64,000 bases of DNA from an uncultured Pelagibacteraceae bacterium (GTDB lineage: Bacteria > Pseudomonadota > Alphaproteobacteria > Pelagibacterales > Pelagibacteraceae): contig CABZXL010000003.1 of assembly GCA_902529715.1 (NCBI GenBank), forward strand, positions 1 through 64,000, read 5' to 3'. The position numbers and the translations under genes were made by a program. Under the pieces are notes generated by a model, which was not told where the DNA came from, did no database searches, and saw only the letters and a program-made list of their open reading frames with translations. Each line of letters starts with the position of its first letter. The first letter of the stretch is position 1. Of this stretch, positions 44,647 to 54,003 are shown in pieces.

Positions 44647-45953
44647 AATAATTAAAATTTTGTTTCAAATTGGATTGATATTATTTATTTTTTTAATTCC
44701 AATTTTTAAACTTAACTCAAATAATACTTTGAGTTTAAAAAATGCAACAACACTAGATCAAACTTTTTTTAATTTTATTATTTTAATAAATTTAATACTA
44801 TTTTTATCTTTTTTTTTAGTTTTAAAATATCTTCAATAATTTTTTATAATTTCCTTTTTTATATTGGCATCATTAATTTATAATTTAGTTTTAAAGTATA
44901 ATTTTTTAGGAAGCTTAGAATATAAGTTAAAGCTATTTTTTTTTACAATATTTTTTATTTTAATTTCTTTTGACTTATTATTTAATCTTGAGCTTGGCTG
45001 GGATGCACAAAAATTATGGTTTCCAAAAGTTTTAAATTTTTATCAAGGAAATACTATTGCCAATCTTGAAACACTTCTTTGGCCAGAATATCCATTTTTA
45101 GGTTCACTACTATGGGCTTTTTTTTGGAAAATTAGTTTTTTCTGAATATGAATATCTTGGAAGATTAATCTATGTATTTATTTTTTGTTTATCTATTTTT
45201 TCTATTAGTGAAATTTTGAAATTATCTTTTATAAAACAAATGTTATTTGCTTCTTTAAGCATTTTGCTTATTTACAATTACAATTTGTTTAATGGATATC
45301 AAGAAATAATAATTTTTTCTTTGGTAATTTTGGCTGCAAAATATTCTTATTTAATTATTTTAGAAAAAAAGCTAGATATTTTTTATTTAATATTTCTTTT
45401 ATTAATATTTAATTCTATTATTTGGATAAAAAATGAAGGTATATTTATTTCATTATTTTTATTTTTTAATATTTTTTTATTCTCAAAATATAAATTAAAA
45501 CATAAATTAATTTCTTTATTTATTTTAATTTTATTAATTGCTTTAAGATTGTTGATTTTTAAATTTTATAATTTTGAAATAAGTTTACAACCAGGCTCAT
45601 ATAATAATTTTTCTCTAAGTGAAATATTTAATAAAATTAGTATTGATAGGTTAAGTATAATTTATAAATATTTGATACAAAGTATTTTTAAAAATTATTT
45701 AGTATTGTTAAGTCTACTATTTATTTTATTTTATTTTATTAAAAAGAAAAATTTTAAAAATATCAATTTCGTATTATTTTACTTCTTTCTAAATATTGTA
45801 TTTATTAATTTTGCATATTTATTAACTGATTTACCAATAGAGTTTGCGGCTAAAAGCGGCACACATAGATTAATGTTTGAGTTTTCTGGATATTATTTGC
45901 TGTTCATAATAATTTTTCTAAATGAATTTTGTAAACAAAGTAAAAAAAATTAG
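44639..45953 (+). pseudogene. Disrupted GT-C-like polytopic membrane glycosyltransferase
   Basis: Three open segments together make one hydrophobic protein of about 437 residues. The first runs 44639-44836 and stops at TAA (44837-44839). The same frame resumes and runs to TGA at 45143-45145. The rest is in another frame from about 45126 to 45953. Dropping one T from the T8 run at 45118-45125 joins the last two as LLWAFFGKLVFSEYEYLGRLIY. The segment ELGWDAQKLWFPKVLNFYQG, with an early Asp in a periplasmic loop, and the C-terminal GTHRLMFEFSGYYLLF recall GT-C enzymes that use polyprenyl-phosphate sugars. It overlaps the preceding broken gene by eight bases. Confidence 0.72.
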
Positions 45954-46370
45954 ATGCAGTATTGGTTAATGAAGTCTGAACCAAATGTTTGGTCTATTGA
46001 TAATCAAAAAAAATCTGGTTTAAAGGGCGCTACTTGGGATGGAGTTAGAAATTATCAGGCTGCAAATAATTTAAAAAAAATGTCAAAAGGTGATCTTTGT
46101 TTTTTTTATCATTCAAATATTGGAAAAGAAATTGTTGGTATAGTCGAGGTAATAAAAGATGCCTTTATAGATCCAACAGATAAAGATGGGAAATTTGTAG
46201 CTGTGCAGGTTAGATTTAAAAAAGCTTTGAATAAGCCTGTTTCTTTAGAAGAAATTAAAAAAAATCCTAATTTACGTAGGTTGCCTCTTGTTAGACAAAG
46301 CAGATTATCAGTTATGCCTATAGATACTAAAAGCTGGAAAATTATTTTGAAGATGAGTAGTATTGGCTAA
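45954..46370 (+). CDS. EVE domain protein
   Basis: 138 residues with the EVE/PUA-like signature QYWLMKSEPNVWSID, WDGVRNYQAANNLKKMSKGDLCFFYHSN, IVGIVEV and LPLVRQSRLSVMPI. EVE domains recognise modified bases in RNA or DNA; the housekeeping THYN1-like branch found here is widespread in alphaproteobacteria. It starts directly after the stop of the disrupted gene and 13 bases before acs. Confidence 0.93.
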   Translation: MQYWLMKSEPNVWSIDNQKKSGLKGATWDGVRNYQAANNLKKMSKGDLCFFYHSNIGKEIVGIVEVIKDAFIDPTDKDGKFVAVQVRFKKALNKPVSLEEIKKNPNLRRLPLVRQSRLSVMPIDTKSWKIILKMSSIG

Positions 46371-46383
46371 AAAATAAATCTTT

Positions 46384-48429
46384 ATGCCTAAAAAAAAGAA
46401 AAAAAGAAAAAAAATAAAAAAGAAAAAATCTTCAAGAAAAAAAACAAAAATAAGAAGAAAATTAAAAAAAAACAAATCAAAAAAAACTGAAAATACAGAA
46501 TTAATTTATAAAGCAAAAAGTGATTGGATAAAAAAAGCTATAGTAAATAAATCCGGATATCAAAAAAAATATTCAGATTCATTAAAAAACAACGATAATT
46601 TTTGGAAAAAAGAAGGCAAAAGAATTTCCTGGATCAAGCCATATACTAAAATTAAAGATTATAAATACAGTAAGACTGATGTTCATATTAAATGGTTTTA
46701 TGATGGAACTTTAAACGCATCAGCTAATTGTATTGATCGACACTTAAAGAAAAATAAAGATAAAACAGCAATAATATGGGTTGGTGATGATCCAAAAGTT
46801 CAAAAAAAAATTAGTTACAAACAATTACATCAAGAAGTTTCAAAAGCAGCAAATGGATTAAAAGAAATAGGAGTAAAAAAAGGAGATAGAGTTACAATAT
46901 ATTTAACAATGATTCCTGAATTGGCATACACAATGCTAGCATGTGCAAGAATAGGAGCTGTTCATTCAATTATTTTTGGTGGTTTTTCAGCAGACAGTAT
47001 TTCTGGGAGGATTAACGATTGCAAATCTGATTACGTTATTACTGCTGATGAAGGTGTTAGAGGAGGAAAGATTATAGACTTAAAAGGAAAAGTTGATGAA
47101 GCTCTTTTGAATTGTCCAAATGTTAAAAAATGTGTTGTGGTAAAACGAACTGGAAACAGAATTAATTGGGATGAAAGTAGAGATATTTGGTATCACGATA
47201 TAACTAAAAAAGCTTCTAAGTATTGTGAACCTGAAGAAATGAATGCGGAAGATCCATTATTTATTTTATATACATCTGGATCCACAGGAAAACCAAAAGG
47301 AGTTTTGCACACGACTGGGGGCTATATGGTTTATGCCTCAATGACCCATCAGTATATTTTTAATTATAAACCAAAAGATATATATTGGTGCACTGCTGAT
47401 ATTGGCTGGGTTACAGGTCATAGCTATATAATTTATGGACCTCTTTCAAATGGAGCAACAACGATCATGTCTGAAGGCATTCCTAATTATCCAGATTGGT
47501 CTAGATGGTGGCAAATAGTAGATAAATATAAAGTTAATATTTTTTATACAGCACCAACTGCAATAAGAGCCATGATGAGAGAAGGGGACGGTCCTGTAAA
47601 AAAAACGTCAAGAAAAACTCTAAAACTACTAGGAACAGTTGGTGAACCAATAAACCCAGAAGCTTGGCAATGGTATTTTAAGACTGTAGGTGACTCTAGA
47701 TGTCCAATCGTTGATACATGGTGGCAGACAGAAACTGGAGGAATTTTAATTAGTCCTCAAACTGGTGCTATAGACTTAAAGCCTGGATCTGCAACAAAAC
47801 CATTTTATGGAATTAAACCAGAAATAGTTGATAAAGATGGTAAGGTTCTAAAAGGAGAGGCACAAGGAAGATTATGTATAGCTCAATCTTGGCCAGGTCA
47901 AATGAGATCGGTATATGGAGACCATAATAGATTTATAGAAACATACTTTTCTCAGTTTGATGGAAAATATTTTACTGGAGATGGATGTAGAAGAGATAAA
48001 GATGGATACTATTGGATAACAGGAAGAGTGGATGATGTTATTATTGTATCAGGACATAATTTAGGAACTGCAGAAATAGAGAGTGCCTTTGTAGCACATC
48101 CAAAAATTGCAGAAGCTGCAGTAGTTGGATGTCCACACGATATAAAAGGAAATGGATTATATTGTTATGTAACTCTGAATGTAGGAGAAGAACCAAATGG
48201 AGATCTAGAAAGAGAACTAAAACTTTGGGTAAGAAAACAAATTGGAGTAATTGCTACTCCAGATTTTATTCAGTTTTCACCTGGACTTCCAAAAACAAGA
48301 TCAGGAAAAATAATGAGGAGAATTTTAAGGAAGATAGCCGCAAATGAACATGAACAACTTGGAGATACAACAACTTTAGCTGATCCGAGCGTAGTTAAAA
48401 GTTTAGTTGATAATAGAAAAAATATTTAA
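46384..48429 (+). CDS. acs: Acetyl-CoA synthetase with lysine-rich N-terminal extension
   Basis: Activates acetate to acetyl-CoA through acetyl-AMP. The core is canonical: [17 protein letters not shown], the P-loop [29 protein letters not shown], the hinge [11 protein letters not shown], and the regulatory lysine motif [11 protein letters not shown] near the C-terminus. The first 40 residues are almost all Lys, Arg and Ser ([16 protein letters not shown]), ahead of the normal start of the family. No alternative ATG lies nearer the core, so the extension is probably translated. The 681-residue length reflects it (usual about 650). The gene converges with a hypothetical gene (four-base overlap). 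Confidence 0.96.
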   Translation: MPKKKKKRKKIKKKKSSRKKTKIRRKLKKNKSKKTENTELIYKAKSDWIKKAIVNKSGYQKKYSDSLKNNDNFWKKEGKRISWIKPYTKIKDYKYSKTDVHIKWFYDGTLNASANCIDRHLKKNKDKTAIIWVGDDPKVQKKISYKQLHQEVSKAANGLKEIGVKKGDRVTIYLTMIPELAYTMLACARIGAVHSIIFGGFSADSISGRINDCKSDYVITADEGVRGGKIIDLKGKVDEALLNCPNVKKCVVVKRTGNRINWDESRDIWYHDITKKASKYCEPEEMNAEDPLFILYTSGSTGKPKGVLHTTGGYMVYASMTHQYIFNYKPKDIYWCTADIGWVTGHSYIIYGPLSNGATTIMSEGIPNYPDWSRWWQIVDKYKVNIFYTAPTAIRAMMREGDGPVKKTSRKTLKLLGTVGEPINPEAWQWYFKTVGDSRCPIVDTWWQTETGGILISPQTGAIDLKPGSATKPFYGIKPEIVDKDGKVLKGEAQGRLCIAQSWPGQMRSVYGDHNRFIETYFSQFDGKYFTGDGCRRDKDGYYWITGRVDDVIIVSGHNLGTAEIESAFVAHPKIAEAAVVGCPHDIKGNGLYCYVTLNVGEEPNGDLERELKLWVRKQIGVIATPDFIQFSPGLPKTRSGKIMRRILRKIAANEHEQLGDTTTLADPSVVKSLVDNRKNI

Positions 48430-49049
48430 AATTTTATTCTCTCGTTAAATTCTTTTTTAACAATATCCCACTTTAAAATTACAGAATTTAAAACAATCTT
48501 ACGATCAAGGTTTTTTAATTCATCAGCTATAGGTGCCCACTTATATAATGATAATGCGCTAGGGTTAAATGGAAGATCATTATAATATGTGTTCCAATTA
48601 ATGTTTTGTAATCTTTCATTAAAATTTTTTTTTGCTTCTTCAATAATATCTAGTGGCATTTTATTTATAGTTTCATCATCTAAAATTTTAAAAAAAATTT
48701 CTTTAGCTTTTTCAACTTCTTGATAATTCGAATTATTTTTTAAATAAGAAAACGTAAAAAATGTTAGATCTTGAAGAGCAACTGCATACATATTCCACTT
48801 AGCTAAATTTACAGATGCCATGAACTCATCATTTTCAAAATGAAGAACATATCTTGTTCCCATTCTAGTTTTTAAGTAACCGTAAAGCGTTACTTGTGTA
48901 ACCCAGGCTGATTTGGATTGTATAAAATCCTCTAATTCATCCAAATTGCTTATTTTTGTCTTTGGTACGAAAGCTTTAAAAAGAGAAAAAAAATAAATCT
49001 TAAAATCTTTCCAAGTAAGGTCTTTCCAAGTTAATTTGTATTTTGCCAT
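48426..49049 (-). CDS. Conserved hypothetical protein
   Basis: 207 residues, soluble, no signal peptide. Recognisable stretches are [54 protein letters not shown] and a C-terminal [25 protein letters not shown]; similar patterns recur in alphaproteobacterial hypothetical proteins. No catalytic motif is identified. It begins with an imperfect repeat [11 protein letters not shown]. It is divergent from the Na+/solute symporter operon. Confidence 0.75.
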   Translation of the reverse strand: MAKYKLTWKDLTWKDFKIYFFSLFKAFVPKTKISNLDELEDFIQSKSAWVTQVTLYGYLKTRMGTRYVLHFENDEFMASVNLAKWNMYAVALQDLTFFTFSYLKNNSNYQEVEKAKEIFFKILDDETINKMPLDIIEEAKKNFNERLQNINWNTYYNDLPFNPSALSLYKWAPIADELKNLDRKIVLNSVILKWDIVKKEFNERIKF

Positions 49050-49160
49050 AAAAATAGCTATTTATTTATTTTATACCCTAAAAACTCCACTATTATTAAC
49101 AATTTTAACACTTTAAATCTCTTTCATAATGGTTATGGTTTCCGCCAGTTATAACTAAAA

Positions 49161-49168
49161 GAGGAGAG
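49161..49168 (+). promoter_or_regulatory. Strong Shine-Dalgarno before the symporter small-subunit gene
   Basis: GAGGAGAG lies seven bases or so before the ATG at 49175. It is among the longest anti-16S matches in this window, where most starts have weak or no visible sites, and fits high expression of the symporter genes. Confidence 0.65.
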
Positions 49169-49174
49169 ATAAAA

Positions 49175-49435
49175 ATGTCAAAACAAGCACAACACTGGGA
49201 AAAAACCAGAGGATTGCTAATTGTAACATTAGCAATTTGGTTTGTATTCTCAATTGGCATCTTTCTTTTTGGCGCTGAAATGGAGTCCGTTGGTGGACCC
49301 TTCGGTTATCCACTGACATATTGGTTTACTTGTCAGGGGTCTCTTGGAATTTTTGTAATCCTAATTTTCTGGTTTGCGAACAGACAAGAAAAAATCGATG
49401 AAGAGTTCGGCTTCAGTGAAAAAGGAGATGATTAA
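49175..49435 (+). CDS. DUF4212 sodium/solute symporter small subunit
   Basis: 86 residues with two membrane segments (LLIVTLAIWFVFSIGIFLFG and YWFTCQGSLGIFVILIFWFA) and the family motif FGYPLTYWFTCQGSLG. DUF4212 proteins are found immediately before SSS-family permeases as a presumed small subunit. Its stop overlaps the start of the permease (TAATG), implying fixed stoichiometry. Confidence 0.93.
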   Translation: MSKQAQHWEKTRGLLIVTLAIWFVFSIGIFLFGAEMESVGGPFGYPLTYWFTCQGSLGIFVILIFWFANRQEKIDEEFGFSEKGDD

Positions 49436-51255
49436 TGATTAAAGGTAATTTTATAGATAATTTGCCTAAAGTTTATGGAATCTACACAGGTGGATTTTTA
49501 GCTTTCATAATCATTATGGCAATTGGCGAACAGATGGGTATGTCAGCAAAAGCAATAGGAATTGCATTCGTTGCTTTTACTGTGGCCATCTACGCTATAA
49601 TTGGTTATCTATCACGTACAGCACAAGCTGATGCTTATTACGTAGCTGGAAGACAAGTACCAACCGTGTTCAATGGAATGGCGACTGCAGCAGACTGGAT
49701 GTCTGGTGCATCATTCGTTGCAATGGCAGGTGGTATTTACTTCAAAGGTTACGGTTATATGGCACTACTTGTAGGTTGGACTGGTGGATACGTATTAGTT
49801 GCATCTTTATTAGCACCATACCTAAGAAAATTTGGCTGTTACACAGTTCCAGATTTTATAGGTACAAGATACGGTGGTAATTTAAGTAGATTTTTAGCAG
49901 TAGTAGTCTTAACTGTTGCTTCATTTACATATGTAACTGCACAAATTAACGCTACAGGTACTATTGCATCTGTTGCCTTAGATATCCCATTCCAATACGC
50001 GGTTTATGTTGGATTAGTAAGTATATTACTATGTTCAATGTTAGGTGGTATGAGAGGGGTAACTTGGACACAGGTCGCACAATATATCGTACTAATAATA
50101 GCTTACTTGCTTCCAGTATTTTGGATCAGTAACAAAATGGGTGCGGGTTTCTTCCCACACTTTATGTTAGCTGATGAAGTTGCGAGAATTGCTGATCTTG
50201 AAGCCCAATTTGGTTTAGGAACAGTAAAAAACTCTGCAGCTGATTTAGCAACTGTACCAAAAGGTTTAGCAGGTATAACTAAAGCTCACTCAGCGGTTAA
50301 CGCTACACCTTGGGCATTTATTTCATTAGCACTAGCGATGATGATGGGAACAGCTTCATTACCTCACGTGATGATGAGATATTTTACTACTCCAAGTGTA
50401 AAAGCAGCTAGAAAATCAGTAGGTTGGTCTTTATTCTTTATCTTCTTACTTTATTCTTCTGCTCCAATGTTAGCGACACTATCTAAATTGTCATTGATAG
50501 ATCCTAACTTAGCGACTGGAATTATTGGTAAATCGATAAGTGAAGTTCAAGCGATAGATTGGTATCAAAACTGGAACCAAGCAAACTTAATGTTTGTAAG
50601 CGACTTTAACGGAAATGGAACTCTTGAATTAAACGAGTTTTTCATGGGTGGTAAAGCCGTTGTGTTAGCAACTCCAGAAATAGCTGGATTACCATACGTA
50701 ATCTCAGGTCTAGTTGCTGCTGGAGGTATGGCTGCTGCCATGTCGACAGCCGATGGTTTAATTCTAGCAATTGCAAATGCTTTGTCTCATGACTTGTACT
50801 ACAAGATCATTGATCCAAAAGCAGAAACTGCAAAAAGACTAGTTGTTGCAAGGGTATTACTTGTAGTAATTGGTTTTGCTGGAGCAACTATTGCGGCAAT
50901 GGAGATCCAAGGTATCTTAGGTTCAGTAATCTGGGCTTTTGACTTTGCGATGTCTGGATTGTTCTTCCCACTTGTACTTGGTGTATGGTGGAAGAGAGCT
51001 AATAGAGAAGGTGCTATAGCTGGTATGGCTTTAGGTCTTGCTTCTGGTATGGGTTACCTGATTTGGGTACGAAATGGTGGAAGTGGATTCTTAGGTATTA
51101 CACAGTTAACGTTTGGTATCTTTGGTTCAGCGGTCAGCTTAGTATCTATGGTTGTGGTAAGTTTAATTACTTCAGAACCTGATGCTGCTACGCAAAAAAT
51201 GGTTGACGAGGTTCGTGTACCGTCTGGTAAATCGATCCTTGGTAAACAACACTAA
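49435..51255 (+). CDS. Sodium:solute symporter (SSS family, ActP-like)
   Basis: 606 residues with about 13 hydrophobic segments. Motifs are DAYYVAGRQVPTVFNGMATAADWMSGASF, GCYTVPDFIGTRYGG, and SLPHVMMRYFTTP, matching the ActP/VC_2705 branch of SSS permeases. Acetate or another short carboxylate is likely because acs lies about 1 kb away, but pyruvate or other substrates are possible. Codons are visibly richer in G and C than in neighbouring genes, a sign of high expression. It has a long loop with DFNGNGTLELNEFFMGG, an EF-hand-like stretch. An intrinsic terminator follows. Confidence 0.93.
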   Translation: MIKGNFIDNLPKVYGIYTGGFLAFIIIMAIGEQMGMSAKAIGIAFVAFTVAIYAIIGYLSRTAQADAYYVAGRQVPTVFNGMATAADWMSGASFVAMAGGIYFKGYGYMALLVGWTGGYVLVASLLAPYLRKFGCYTVPDFIGTRYGGNLSRFLAVVVLTVASFTYVTAQINATGTIASVALDIPFQYAVYVGLVSILLCSMLGGMRGVTWTQVAQYIVLIIAYLLPVFWISNKMGAGFFPHFMLADEVARIADLEAQFGLGTVKNSAADLATVPKGLAGITKAHSAVNATPWAFISLALAMMMGTASLPHVMMRYFTTPSVKAARKSVGWSLFFIFLLYSSAPMLATLSKLSLIDPNLATGIIGKSISEVQAIDWYQNWNQANLMFVSDFNGNGTLELNEFFMGGKAVVLATPEIAGLPYVISGLVAAGGMAAAMSTADGLILAIANALSHDLYYKIIDPKAETAKRLVVARVLLVVIGFAGATIAAMEIQGILGSVIWAFDFAMSGLFFPLVLGVWWKRANREGAIAGMALGLASGMGYLIWVRNGGSGFLGITQLTFGIFGSAVSLVSMVVVSLITSEPDAATQKMVDEVRVPSGKSILGKQH

Positions 51256-51265
51256 ATAATCTTTT

Positions 51266-51297
51266 AAAGGGGCGATTAATTTCGCCCCTTTTAATTT
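51266..51297 (+). terminator. Rho-independent terminator after the symporter operon
   Basis: AAAGGGGCGA, a six-base loop, then TCGCCCCTTT followed by TAATTT. The ten-pair stem with a G+C core starts 11 bases after the symporter stop and is among the clearest terminators in the window. Confidence 0.92.
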
Positions 51298-51325
51298 CTC
51301 ATTTTTTCAAATATAAATTTCTAAA

Positions 51326-51682
51326 ATGTCTGCTAACTTTCATCCTTTAGTCTATATAATCGATTATATTCTTGGAATAATCATGTGGACTTTGATTGGA
51401 AGAGTTGCAATGAATATTTTCCAAAAAGAAGACTCTGAATTCTTTTTTATGAAAGTATTTGTTAAATTTACTAATCCATTAATTTATATGTTTAAGCCCA
51501 TAACCCCTTCATTCATAATCCATCCGTTAGTACCTTTATATGTGGCTTGGTTTTTCTTTATGATAAGATTTTATTTAATGCCATGGATTCTAGGTTATTC
51601 CGTAATGGGCATGCTATCTTTTCCTCTAGAAAGTGAAATTTCGAGACAAATTTACCAATTTTTTAATTCAATTAAATTTTAA
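51326..51682 (+). CDS. Small membrane protein, YggT-like
   Basis: 118 residues with three hydrophobic segments. IIMWTLIGRVAMNIF and FVKFTNPLIYMFKPITPSFIIHPLVPLYVAWFFFMIRF resemble YggT repeats (the pattern of a TNP/TDP turn, then a proline-rich linker before a second helix). It is probably an alphaproteobacterial relative of YggT; function unknown. It follows the terminator, so it has its own promoter, and precedes rpe by 28 bases. Confidence 0.72.
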   Translation: MSANFHPLVYIIDYILGIIMWTLIGRVAMNIFQKEDSEFFFMKVFVKFTNPLIYMFKPITPSFIIHPLVPLYVAWFFFMIRFYLMPWILGYSVMGMLSFPLESEISRQIYQFFNSIKF

Positions 51683-51710
51683 AAATTGATACTAGTAAAT
51701 CTAGCTATCA

Positions 51711-52370
51711 ATGAAAAAAATACAAATTTCACCATCAATTCTTTCAGCTGATTTCAGCCAGCTGGGAAATGAAATAAAGAGATTAGAAGAAGGTGGGGCT
51801 GATATGATTCATGTTGACGTTATGGATGGTCATTTTGTTCCTAATCTTACAATTGGCCCACCTGTAATTAAAAGGTTACGTAATTTTACTAGGCTACCAT
51901 TTGATGTTCATTTGATGATATCTCCGGTACACAAATATATTGAAGATTATTCAAATGCTGGAGCAGATATAATTACAATACATCCAGAGGCAACAGATAA
52001 TTTAATAGATTCGATTGATCATATTAGAAAGTTAAATAAAAAAGTTGGAGTTTCTTTAAATCCAGACACTAAATTAAATATTATTGATAATGTTTTAGAT
52101 AAAATAGATTTAGTTTTAATCATGAGTGTTTTTCCTGGATTTGGTGGTCAAAAATTTATGCCCGAAGTTATAGAAAAAATTAAAAATTTAAAAAAAACTA
52201 AAGAAGAAAAAAAGTTTAATTTCGATATTGAAGTTGACGGTGGTATTAATTTTGAAAATAGTAAAATAGTAATTGAAGCAGGAGCTAATATTTTAGTTTC
52301 AGGAACAACTATTTTTAAAGAAAATAATGGTAATATAAAAAAGAATATTGATTCTCTGAAATTAGAATAA
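51711..52370 (+). CDS. rpe: Ribulose-phosphate 3-epimerase
   Basis: Interconverts ribulose-5-phosphate and xylulose-5-phosphate in the pentose phosphate pathway. It is a TIM barrel with ISPSILSADFSQLG, MIHVDVMDGHFVPNLTIGP, PFDVHLMI, SVFPGFGGQKF and EVDGGINFEN, including the metal-binding His/Asp residues. 219 residues is normal. It is the first gene of the rpe - heparinase-like - purH order common in alphaproteobacteria. Confidence 0.96.
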   Translation: MKKIQISPSILSADFSQLGNEIKRLEEGGADMIHVDVMDGHFVPNLTIGPPVIKRLRNFTRLPFDVHLMISPVHKYIEDYSNAGADIITIHPEATDNLIDSIDHIRKLNKKVGVSLNPDTKLNIIDNVLDKIDLVLIMSVFPGFGGQKFMPEVIEKIKNLKKTKEEKKFNFDIEVDGGINFENSKIVIEAGANILVSGTTIFKENNGNIKKNIDSLKLE

Positions 52371-52374
52371 GTAA

Positions 52375-54003
52375 ATGATTTTAAAAAATTCTATGAATTT
52401 TATTAGTGAATTTTTTAATTATTCATCAAATCAAATAAGGAAAATTTATCTAAGTTCTAGAATTTATAATAAAAAAATATCTAAAATTGATGATAAGCTT
52501 ATCGAATATAAACCAAGTCCTAATCTTCTAGATTGTTTAATAAAATATGAAAAAAAGAAAAATAATATTGAAAATTTTTATTTAAATTCTGTTTGGTCAA
52601 ACCAAAATATTAAAGAGACTGATTATAAAAAACTTCATAGCTTTTTTTGGTTATTTACAATTGATTTAAAATCTTCAAAAAAAATCACTCAATCAATTAT
52701 TTTAAATTGGATTGAAAAGAATCAAAAATATAATTCTAAAAGTTGGGAAATAGATACTTTATCAAAAAGGATTATAGCTTGGTTATCAAATTCAAAATTA
52801 AGTTATGATGATAGTGACGAGAATTATAAAGAAAATTTTAATAGTAATATAAAAAAGCAGGTTAACCATTTAATTAATGAAATAAATAGATCTAAATTGG
52901 TAAATGATAAGATGATTGGATGTGCTTCAATCATATTGTCAGGTCTTTCTTACAATGATGAAAAATATTTAGATTATGGATTAAATCTTTTGAAAGAAAT
53001 TATTAAATTTTCTTTTGATGCACAATATTTTCCAAAATCTAGAAACTTCAGACAACTTATATTCTATTTAAAATATTTTATTTTAATAAGAGAATGGCTT
53101 AAAGAGTCTCTAAATGAAATTCCAGAATATTTGAATGAAATAATTTTTTTCTTAGGTCAAAATTATAATTTTATATGGCAAAATACTAATCAAAGTTTAT
53201 TATTTAATGGAAACCATATTAACTCAAATATTGATTTTGATAGATATTTAAGTTTTCACAACTATAAATTCAAAAGTGAAAGTAACGAAAGTGGAGGATA
53301 TGGTATTTTAAAAAATAAAAATGTTTTTATTTCAATTGATTTGGGGTCTTCTCCCGAAAAAAAATTTAGTAACGATTATCAATCTGGAGCTTTATCTTTT
53401 GAAATTTTTTATAAAAATTGCAAGTTAATTACTAATTGTGGTTACTTTCAAAATTATAAACATCAGCTTAACTCAATTTCTAAATCAACTGCAACTCATT
53501 CAACAGTCGTTTTGGATAATAGATCTTCCTGTAAAATGAAAAAAGCCTCTGATGGTATTTTTAAAGTAGATGAAGAGCTAAAAATATTAAAAAAATCTAT
53601 AATATCTGAAAAAAATTATTGGAATATATCTGGATCACATGATGGTTATTTAAAAAAATATGGAGTAATTCATGAAAGAAAAATAGAATTTTTTGTTGAA
53701 AAAAATAAATTTATTGGAACAGATAGGTTAATTAAAAAGAAAAGTTTTAAAAGTTCAAATTTTGAAATTAGATTTCATTTTATACCTGGAGTTAAAATAA
53801 CCAAAACCCAAGATGAAAATTCTATTCTCATTGAATTAGAAAATTCTGGATGGAAATTTTTATGTAAAGATCATAAAATTGATGTTGAAACTGGGCTATA
53901 TTTCGGTAAAAAAAACTCTTTTGCTGAAAATCAAAATATATTTATTTCAGGTTTAACTCAAAATGAAGATCAAGAAATAATATGGGAATTAATTAAAATT
54001 TAA
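52375..54003 (+). CDS. Heparinase II/III-like family protein
   Basis: 542 residues. The N-terminal helical part (alpha/alpha toroid, LHSFFWLFTIDLK, RIIAWLSNS) precedes a beta-rich C-terminal domain with GALSFEIFYKNCKLITNCGYFQNY and THSTVVLDNRSSCKM, where THSTV is characteristic of heparinase II/III domains. There is no obvious signal peptide, unlike secreted lyases, so it may act inside the cell or at the envelope. It is a conserved neighbour of purH in alphaproteobacteria. Polysaccharide lyase activity is not shown. Its stop overlaps the purH start. Confidence 0.85.
   Translation: MILKNSMNFISEFFNYSSNQIRKIYLSSRIYNKKISKIDDKLIEYKPSPNLLDCLIKYEKKKNNIENFYLNSVWSNQNIKETDYKKLHSFFWLFTIDLKSSKKITQSIILNWIEKNQKYNSKSWEIDTLSKRIIAWLSNSKLSYDDSDENYKENFNSNIKKQVNHLINEINRSKLVNDKMIGCASIILSGLSYNDEKYLDYGLNLLKEIIKFSFDAQYFPKSRNFRQLIFYLKYFILIREWLKESLNEIPEYLNEIIFFLGQNYNFIWQNTNQSLLFNGNHINSNIDFDRYLSFHNYKFKSESNESGGYGILKNKNVFISIDLGSSPEKKFSNDYQSGALSFEIFYKNCKLITNCGYFQNYKHQLNSISKSTATHSTVVLDNRSSCKMKKASDGIFKVDEELKILKKSIISEKNYWNISGSHDGYLKKYGVIHERKIEFFVEKNKFIGTDRLIKKKSFKSSNFEIRFHFIPGVKITKTQDENSILIELENSGWKFLCKDHKIDVETGLYFGKKNSFAENQNIFISGLTQNEDQEIIWELIKI

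Noticed and set aside
44837-44863. Separate short genes at 44639-44839, 44864-45145 and 45216-45953
   Set aside because: Their translations read as consecutive parts of one membrane protein once a stop and one poly-T shift are allowed; independent tiny genes are less likely.
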